Assembly: GCA_024362935.1 (NCBI GenBank)
Contig: JANCRA010000008.1
Span: 30,622,557-30,686,556, forward strand
Direction of reading: 5' to 3'
DNA from: Setophaga petechia
Taxonomy: Eukaryota > Chordata > Aves > Passeriformes > Parulidae
Length of the DNA stretch: 64,000 nucleotides
Part shown: positions 63,001 to 64,000 of the stretch, one piece after another
Layout of the letters: each line of letters begins with the position of its first letter
How positions within the stretch are numbered: the first letter of the stretch is position 1
Notes under the pieces: model-generated
The model's database searches: none
Told to the model about the DNA's origin: nothing
What the model saw: only the letters and a program-made list of their open reading frames with translations
Translations under genes and position numbers: made by a program

Positions 63001-64000
63001 TGAAAAAATATCAAAGATTTTTCAAATGTGAGTCAGTGAACAAGATGCTCATTCTACAGATCAAAGAGCACAAGTTCTTAAGGTAGTCATGGCAGAACTG
63101 ATAAAAGCCAAGTTTCAATTTCAGACAATAAAAAATACATGACTTGTATGTATATCTATGTGTGCAAGAATGCTTGCAGCTCATGAAACTGACAGGACAC
63201 AAGATCTTTGCAGGGCCACACAAAGTCTGAGCCTGTCAGGCTTTCTTTGAAACCAAGCGAGCCCTAACTTGAAAAAGGCTGATGTGAAGTATTTTCTTCT
63301 AAATGGTGTTACACCCCGTTCCCCTCCTTACACTCGTGTGCATACTGGAAATGTGACAAACGCAAAGCGCAGCCTTCTGTCATCTTTTTGAGACAGCCCT
63401 GCAAGGTCTCAGAGCGTGTACGCATTCTGCAAGGTCCAAAGTTTTACTGGAAGAGGGCCAAGCCCTGAATTTCGGGTGTTCAGTTTCAGCATTTACAACT
63501 GAGGAAGCTACAGAAAGCGCAAATCTGTGGAAGCGCCAAGGGATAAACATCAACGATGACGCTCCACCCGAGCTGAAGTTTCCCAACCCGCCCAGCCCCG
63601 TCACACACAGGCTTCAAGCAGAAAGTTTCCTCGCAAACTCCGAGGACTCGAATACCACAAGGAGCACAGTTCCTAAGCTCCCCTTCTCCTGTTCCCCACG
63701 CCAAACCCGCGTGCCCGGCCCCGGCTGAAGGCACAAGGCGGGATCCAAAGGAAACGCGGGCAGCCGCTGGGGGCTGGCAGGGAGCGATCCGGAGCGGAAG
63801 AGGGTGCGGTGCCACGGGACAGCCGCGCCACCACGGCGGGAAGGGTTAACCCTGCCTCGCCCAGGCCACCTCCCTCTCGCCTTCCTTCCTCCCCTCCCTT
63901 CTCCCCAGCCCGGCGCTGCAGCTGCGCCCCGTAACTCACCTCCACCCCGCCCTTCTCCTCATCGCGCCACCGCCTCCAGGCGCCGCCCCGCGGGCAGCCC
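1..64000 (-). CDS. INVS: INVS gene, 5' part (inversin), exons 1-11 and introns; extends beyond both window ends
   Basis: Inversin is an ankyrin-repeat scaffold of the primary cilium (inversin compartment) and basal body. It is needed for left-right asymmetry and kidney tubule integrity, and acts as a switch between canonical and planar-polarity Wnt signalling through Dishevelled. Ten coding exons on the minus strand join in frame into 523 codons plus 2 bases. They read as tandem ankyrin repeats with inversin-specific strings such as [30 protein letters not shown] and [14 protein letters not shown]. All introns are GT-AG and phases agree at every junction. Known inversins are roughly 1060 residues with 16 ankyrin repeats followed by IQ motifs, so this is about the first half, repeats 1-15. 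No frameshift or stop is seen, so the gene looks intact. In mammals INVS lies head-to-head with ERP44; that neighbour would start just past 64000 and is not visible. Confidence 0.96.
101..207 (-). CDS. INVS: INVS exon 11 (ankyrin repeat 15, residues 489-523)
   Basis: Acceptor TTGTTTTACAG|GGCAGA at 207, donor GAGGAGAG|GTACTG at 101; 107 bases, leaving in phase 2. It encodes [19 protein letters not shown] and continues to NHMENSEER, matching inversin directly after exon 10. Relative to mammalian inversin there is Leu where Ser is usual (HWLCNN), and a GFDAF segment; both are conservative with respect to the fold. The rest of ankyrin repeat 16 and the C-terminal half follow below position 1. Confidence 0.95.
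208..1211 (-). other. INVS: INVS intron 10
   Basis: About 1.0 kb of AT-rich intron with a few homopolymer T runs (near 379 and 735). No repeat family, RNA gene or coding segment is recognised. The open frames here are short and carry no family signature. Confidence 0.85.
1212..1441 (-). CDS. INVS: INVS exon 10 (ankyrin repeats 12-14, residues 412-488)
   Basis: Acceptor TGTTTTTACAG|GAGGAGC at 1441, donor AAAGAG|GTATGT at 1212; 230 bases, entering in phase 1 and leaving in phase 0. This is the longest coding exon here. It encodes [38 protein letters not shown] and [11 protein letters not shown]. The ankyrin core motifs (xTPLH, GxADV, ENxADPN) are intact. Confidence 0.97.
1442..2883 (-). other. 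INVS: INVS intron 9
   Basis: About 1.4 kb, AT-rich, with A runs near 2387 and 2571. I see no transposon, RNA or coding signal in it. Confidence 0.85.
2884..3039 (-). CDS. INVS: INVS exon 9 (ankyrin repeats 11-12, residues 360-411)
   Basis: Acceptor TATTCCTCCAG|CGTTAC at 3039, donor ATCAAAG|GTCAGC at 2884; 156 bases, phase 1 to 1. It encodes [19 protein letters not shown] and [15 protein letters not shown]. The donor GTCAGC departs from the GTRAGT consensus and is the weakest of the set. It is kept because the frame joins exactly to exon 10 (KG|GARVDL). Skipping would preserve frame. Confidence 0.96.
3040..7136 (-). other. INVS: INVS intron 8
   Basis: About 4.1 kb. Most is AT-rich and featureless. 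The stretch from about 4530 to 5590 is visibly richer in G+C and CpG (see separate entry). No transposon was recognised. Confidence 0.85.
4530..5590. other. CpG-enriched intronic patch of unknown nature
   Basis: Within AT-rich intron 8 this kilobase has many CpG dinucleotides, for example around 4645-4655, 5040-5065, 5178-5210 and 5458-5505, where neighbouring sequence has few. No known repeat or protein was recognised in either strand, and the open frames are broken. It could be a conserved regulatory element, a young GC-rich insertion or an old repeat too diverged for me to name. Confidence 0.35.
7137..7308 (-). CDS. INVS: INVS exon 8 (ankyrin repeats 9-11, residues 303-359)
   Basis: Acceptor GTCTTTTCAG|GAAACAG at 7308, donor GCACAG|GTAAGA at 7137; 172 bases, phase 0 to 1. 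It encodes [34 protein letters not shown] and the [10 protein letters not shown] junction. The [11 protein letters not shown] string is specific to inversin among ankyrin proteins that I recognise. Confidence 0.97.
7661..7872 (-). mobile_element. CR1 LINE 3' fragment, antisense in + coordinates
   Basis: Read on + it has the familiar reversed CR1 3' region: ACAGAATCCTTCAGGCTGGA, then a run of degenerate GACCCAACACCACC and CACCATCTCCCTGGGTAGCC motifs, ending around GTCCAACCTAAACCTGAC. CR1 is the dominant LINE of birds and is usually truncated at its 5' end, as here. The element lies in the same transcriptional orientation as INVS. It is a non-coding relic; the 5' boundary is approximate. Confidence 0.75.
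9485..9590 (+). repeat. tRNA-Ile-derived SINE with CR1-like tail (TguSINE1 type)
   Basis: A head resembling tRNA-Ile includes an A-box-like TTAGTGGTTGG (490-500), an AAT anticodon region (GTTAATAAC) and a perfect RNA polymerase III B box GGTTCAATCC (9523-9532), closing with TTTGGGCCATT. It is followed by ACTTAAGAGCTGGACT and a short tail ACTCAGAATATTCTGTGATT that matches CR1 3' ends. The tail lacks about 25 bases compared with my recollection of the family. Such SINEs are known from songbirds and use the CR1 machinery. This is not a working tRNA gene because the acceptor and D arms do not pair. Confidence 0.75.
11741..11850 (-). CDS. INVS: INVS exon 7 (ankyrin repeats 8-9, residues 266-302)
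   Basis: This short exon was found by reading the minus strand. The acceptor TTTTTCTCAG|GTCATG is at 11850 and the donor TTTGCT|GTAAGT at 11741. It is 110 bases, entering in phase 1 and leaving in phase 0. It encodes [15 protein letters not shown], then [17 protein letters not shown]. The split glycine codon joins exon 6 correctly, and the encoded string continues into exon 8 ([11 protein letters not shown]). Confidence 0.96.
11851..15465 (-). other. INVS: INVS intron 6
   Basis: About 3.6 kb of AT-rich sequence. Apart from a 37-bp tandem duplication near its 3' end (15219-15292) and an A-rich run near 13245, I recognise nothing. Confidence 0.85.
15219..15292. repeat. 37-bp tandem duplication, two copies
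   Basis: Copies at 15219-15255 and 15256-15292 both run GTGATGCATTG to GAAGCT, with three mismatches in 37 bases (GTACA versus GCACA, GCTTTGG versus GCCTTGG, AATCTG versus AATGTG). It is a simple intronic duplication, moderately old from its divergence. Confidence 0.9.
15466..15646 (-). CDS. INVS: INVS exon 6 (ankyrin repeats 6-8, residues 206-265)
   Basis: Acceptor TTTTTGAAG|GAAGCTG at 15646, donor TACTTG|GTAAAC at 15466; 181 bases, phase 0 to 1. It encodes [18 protein letters not shown] and [15 protein letters not shown]. The acceptor has an AAG in place of the more common CAG. The start is set by homology: the exon follows directly on the last codon of exon 5 at the conserved (D/E)AAPTES junction. 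Confidence 0.96.
17338..18765 (-). mobile_element. CR1 LINE, 5'-truncated, with reverse transcriptase remains
   Basis: The 3' end shows as CACAGAATCACAGAATGG at 17338 in + orientation. On the minus strand the RT is visible as [12 protein letters not shown] near 18440, [10 protein letters not shown] near 18250, an intact catalytic FADD at 18169-18158 (in the frame [10 protein letters not shown]), and the C-terminal [12 protein letters not shown] and [17 protein letters not shown] near 17640-17840. Frameshifts separate these blocks, so the copy is dead. There is no endonuclease domain. It lies in the same orientation as INVS. Confidence 0.9.
21170..22917 (+). mobile_element. CR1 LINE with endonuclease and RT parts joined by an internal deletion
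   Basis: The + strand starts with endonuclease remains ([10 protein letters not shown] near 21260; [10 protein letters not shown] near 21550). It passes from LLDLVVTK straight into the RT string [14 protein letters not shown] near 21715, skipping the usual linker. RT continues with [18 protein letters not shown], an altered catalytic box SADD at 22036-22047 (FADD is usual) and the C-terminal [19 protein letters not shown] and [16 protein letters not shown]. The 3' UTR ends near 22917. Stops and frameshifts make it inactive. It is antisense to INVS. Confidence 0.88.
23056..23618 (+). mobile_element. Solo LTR of an avian endogenous retrovirus (ERVL-like)
   Basis: The sequence resembles a common avian LTR: TGTAGTACATCTGTCTGAGA at the start, GAAGTTAATTTTCCTTGCAG, a central block with CATGTTTTGGCTACTGTGG, a downstream block with GACATCTGCCTGCTGATGGG, and an end near GAGTGGCTGTGAGGCTC and CACATCACAAC. 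No gag, pol or env lies beside it, so it is a solo LTR left after recombination. Exact ends and target duplication could not be fixed. It contains a GC-rich hairpin at 23313-23352. Family assignment is from memory of avian LTRs. Confidence 0.65.
23313..23352. repeat. Hairpin within the LTR
   Basis: Arms ATGAACAT plus CCCGTCCC (23313-23328) pair with GGGACGGG (23333-23340) and ATGTTCAT (23345-23352), with a GTCA loop and a 4-base bulge (AAGG). The 8-bp inner stem is all G/C-rich, in contrast to the surrounding sequence. Confidence 0.9.
24777..24944 (-). CDS. INVS: INVS exon 5 (ankyrin repeats 5-6, residues 150-205)
   Basis: Acceptor TGTATTGCAG|CAAACTG at 24944, donor ATTCTG|GTAAGA at 24777; 168 bases, phase 0 to 0, 56 codons. 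It encodes [17 protein letters not shown] and [17 protein letters not shown], two canonical ankyrin helix pairs. The exon carries whole codons, so skipping would keep the frame and remove about one and a half repeats. Confidence 0.97.
24945..27161 (-). other. INVS: INVS intron 4
   Basis: About 2.2 kb without a recognised transposon. It begins, right after the exon 4 donor, with three 18-bp repeat units. A weak CR1-like string near 26881 is too short to call. Confidence 0.85.
27103..27156. repeat. 18-bp unit, three tandem copies, beside the exon 4 donor
   Basis: Units start at 27103, 27121 and 27139 (CTTAAAATAAGCTGTTGT, CTTAAAATAAGCAGCTAT, CTTGCAATAGGCAGTACT). The first two differ mainly at their ends; the third is more diverged. 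The array lies 5 bases from the exon 4 donor dinucleotide, in the first part of intron 4. Confidence 0.85.
27162..27335 (-). CDS. INVS: INVS exon 4 (ankyrin repeats 3-4, residues 92-149)
   Basis: Acceptor CTCTACCCAG|GGAAAT at 27335, donor ACAAG|GTAAAAG at 27162; 174 bases, phase 0 to 0, 58 codons. It begins [13 protein letters not shown] and includes [19 protein letters not shown] and [12 protein letters not shown], all diagnostic of inversin. Just past the donor the intron starts with three copies of an 18-bp unit (27103-27156). Because the exon is a multiple of three, skipping it would keep the frame. Confidence 0.97.
31180..31275 (+). mobile_element. Degenerate LTR 3' end (tentative)
   Basis: The series ATTTCCTCTCCCTGGCTTG, GTGAGAGAGCAGCTGGGTGG and AACAGCCACAGTCA follows the order and spacing of the last 90 bases of the LTR seen at 53680-53770, but with many substitutions. 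It may be an old member of the same family. No 5' part could be traced. Confidence 0.35.
34406..34423. repeat. AT dinucleotide run
   Basis: A short uninterrupted (AT)n run in intron 3. Confidence 0.9.
44756..44780. repeat. 25-bp palindrome
   Basis: TGTAAATGTCTT (44756-44767), one T, then AAGACATTTACA (44769-44780): perfect 12-bp arms with a single-base centre. No transposon boundary or gene context explains it. Confidence 0.9.
46523..46691 (-). other. Coding-like segment with splice-site flanks, identity unknown
   Basis: On the minus strand an open frame of 56 codons is bounded by CTACAG|GAAAAG at 46691 and ACCATAG|GTAAGA at 46523. It reads [18 protein letters not shown], then [17 protein letters not shown] and [18 protein letters not shown]. 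Codon choice (several CTG, AAG, GTG) looks more coding-like than the flanks, and the donor is strong. The upstream pyrimidine tract is weak. It does not match inversin, and its length (169 bases, phase 0 to 1) would break the INVS frame. It could be an exon of a nested gene, a retrocopy fragment or chance. Confidence 0.25.
47759..47797. repeat. Perfect hairpin, 16-bp stem and 7-base loop
   Basis: TACTGCTGAGTATACA (47759-47774), loop GGAACAA, TGTATACTCAGCAGTA (47782-47797). The stem has no mismatch. It is shorter than a normal microRNA precursor (about 60-70 bases), and pairing does not continue outwards. Confidence 0.92.
53385..53774 (+). mobile_element. LTR fragment of an avian endogenous retrovirus, next to INVS exon 3
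   Basis: The order of motifs is that of a common avian LTR: GGAGTTAAGTTAAGCCCAG, TTTATTTCTCATTATGCTAC, GATTTGACTGGTAATAAATT (with an AATAAA), GGTTGAGTCTGGTTCTGCCC, GGATCTCTCCCTGCCCTTAT, TTATATTTTCTC, GTCCAGCTGAGGAG, AGAGCAGCTTTGGTGGG and an end near GATCAGCCCACC. The 3' end is at about 53770-53774; the 5' part is truncated or too diverged to place. No internal retroviral genes are present. It is antisense to INVS, and its end lies about 47 bases from the exon 3 donor. Confidence 0.7.
53821..53987 (-). CDS. INVS: INVS exon 3 (ankyrin repeats 1-3, residues about 36-91)
   Basis: Acceptor TTTTTTCAG|GAAACTC at 53987, donor CAAAAG|GTAATT at 53821; 167 bases entering in phase 1 and leaving in phase 0. 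The split glycine codon joins correctly to exon 2. The exon encodes [14 protein letters not shown] and the repeat motif [10 protein letters not shown], which is inversin in order and spacing. An LTR fragment on the opposite strand ends only about 47 bases beyond the donor, so little unique intron lies between them. Confidence 0.97.
55722..55812. repeat. AT-only microsatellite, 5-base-type units
   Basis: About 90 bases made almost entirely of A and T, built of TATAA/ATATA units with interruptions. Such arrays are unstable in length. Confidence 0.92.
56340..56368. repeat. AT dinucleotide run
   Basis: An (AT)n run interrupted by a single ACAC near its middle. Confidence 0.9.
60212..60381 (-). 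CDS. INVS: INVS exon 2 (5' UTR end and start codon; residues 1-35)
   Basis: The acceptor TTTTTTCCTAG|GACTG at 60381 follows a pyrimidine tract, and the donor GCAG|GTAAAT ends the exon at 60212 (phase 1). The ATG is at 60317-60315 with A at -3. An in-frame TGA nine bases upstream fixes it as the first possible start in this frame. Residues 1-35 read [10 protein letters not shown] then [17 protein letters not shown], close to mammalian inversin, and begin ankyrin repeat 1. The 64 bases before the ATG are 5' UTR and contain the end of a short upstream ORF (stop at 60344-60342). Confidence 0.93.
60758..62112 (-). mobile_element. CR1 LINE with internal deletion between endonuclease-RT linker and RT
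   Basis: The 3' end appears as TAGAATCACAGAATTC at 60758. Read on the minus strand from 62112, the linker after the endonuclease is recognisable ([24 protein letters not shown], 62070-61925). RT then starts abruptly near 61870 ([17 protein letters not shown] is the degraded AFDTV region). It continues with [19 protein letters not shown], a mutated catalytic box FAND (FADD expected) near 61590, and the C-terminal [18 protein letters not shown] and [18 protein letters not shown]. The copy is dead through stops, frameshifts and the deletion. Same orientation as INVS. Confidence 0.85.
62155..62232. repeat. AT microsatellite adjoining the CR1 copy
   Basis: About 78 bases of mixed (AT)n and TATAAA-like units, able to fold on itself. 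It begins about 45 bases past the recognisable 5' end of the CR1. Confidence 0.9.
63560..64000 (-). promoter_or_regulatory. INVS: CpG-rich promoter region of INVS
   Basis: The last 440 bases are far richer in G+C and CpG than the AT-rich introns, with dense CpG from about 63700 to 64000. This is typical of the island around the first exon of a housekeeping or cilia gene. An ETS-like GCGGAAG occurs near 63796. A perfect 12-bp palindrome, AGGGTTAACCCT, lies at 63842-63853. No TATA box is evident in the visible part. The transcription start is not visible because exon 1 runs off the window. By analogy with mammals the island may also serve the divergent ERP44 gene (inference). Confidence 0.75.
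63940..64000 (-). other. INVS: INVS exon 1, 3' end (5' UTR)
   Basis: On the minus strand a consensus donor (GGTGGAG|GTGAGT) places the exon end at 63940. The exon is GC-rich and continues past 64000. It holds an ATG at 63962-63960 with G at -3. Spliced to exon 2, this opens a 20-codon upstream ORF and not the inversin frame. The exon is assigned by position, CpG context and donor strength, since no protein match is possible for untranslated sequence. Confidence 0.65.

Larger units (their letters stand above)
60382..63939 (-). other. INVS: INVS intron 1
   Basis: About 3.6 kb. It holds a rearranged CR1 copy (60758-62112), an AT microsatellite directly beyond it (62155-62232) and, towards exon 1, the CpG-rich shore from about 63560. 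No other feature was recognised between 62233 and 63560. Confidence 0.8.
60342..63962 (-). other. Upstream ORF of INVS mRNA, spliced across exons 1 and 2
   Basis: Joining 63962-63940 (23 bases) to 60381-60342 (40 bases) gives a 63-base frame: ATG, 20 codons ([20 protein letters not shown]) and TGA. The ATG has G at -3, a moderate context. A second in-frame ATG lies within exon 2. The stop is 24 bases before the inversin ATG, so reinitiation would be limited. Existence depends on the exon 1 call being right. Confidence 0.45.

Noticed and set aside
63673..63945. 90-codon GC-rich frame at the promoter
   Set aside because: It opens only because the CpG-rich stretch has few stop codons, crosses the exon 1 donor and has no ATG at its start.
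1..64000. CRISPR array, phage, bacterial operon, defence system or autonomous transposon
   Set aside because: No direct-repeat/spacer arrays and no long intact frames; the exon-intron structure, CR1, LTR and SINE content all show vertebrate nuclear DNA.

Overview
The window is vertebrate nuclear DNA, almost certainly from a bird. It holds the 5' part of one large intron-rich gene on the minus strand, INVS (inversin, also called nephrocystin-2). The avian call rests on CR1 LINEs, avian-type retroviral LTRs and a SINE with a tRNA-Ile head and a CR1 tail. SINEs of that design (TguSINE1 type) are known from songbirds, so a passerine is most likely, but the species cannot be read from the sequence. 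No bacterial-style operon, CRISPR array, phage or autonomous mobile system is present.

Transcription runs from high to low coordinates. A CpG-rich promoter region with the end of a non-coding first exon lies at 63940-64000. The start codon is in exon 2 (ATG at 60317-60315). Coding exons 2 to 11 were placed by matching the encoded ankyrin repeats to inversin and checking splice sites and phase: 60381-60212, 53987-53821, 27335-27162, 24944-24777, 15646-15466, 11850-11741, 7308-7137, 3039-2884, 1441-1212 and 207-101. Together they give 1571 coding bases (523 codons plus 2 bases) with no frame break. This is the N-terminal ankyrin domain, about 15 of 16 repeats. The C-terminal half (last repeat, IQ motifs, remaining exons) lies beyond position 1. 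All splice sites are GT-AG and all ten reading-frame joins agree.

The introns are AT-rich. Intron 1 has a rearranged CR1 and an AT microsatellite. Intron 2 has AT-rich simple repeats. Intron 3 is about 26.5 kb, poor in recognisable repeats, and ends with an LTR fragment about 47 bases from the exon 3 donor. Intron 5 has two long CR1 copies in opposite orientation and a solo LTR. Intron 7 has a short CR1 and the SINE. Intron 8 has an unexplained CpG-enriched patch.

I found no new biological system. The best leads are an upstream ORF spliced across exons 1 and 2, an unassigned coding-like segment with splice sites at 46523-46691, the LTR beside exon 3, a perfect 16-bp-stem hairpin at 47759-47797, and CR1 copies that lack the endonuclease-RT linker region.
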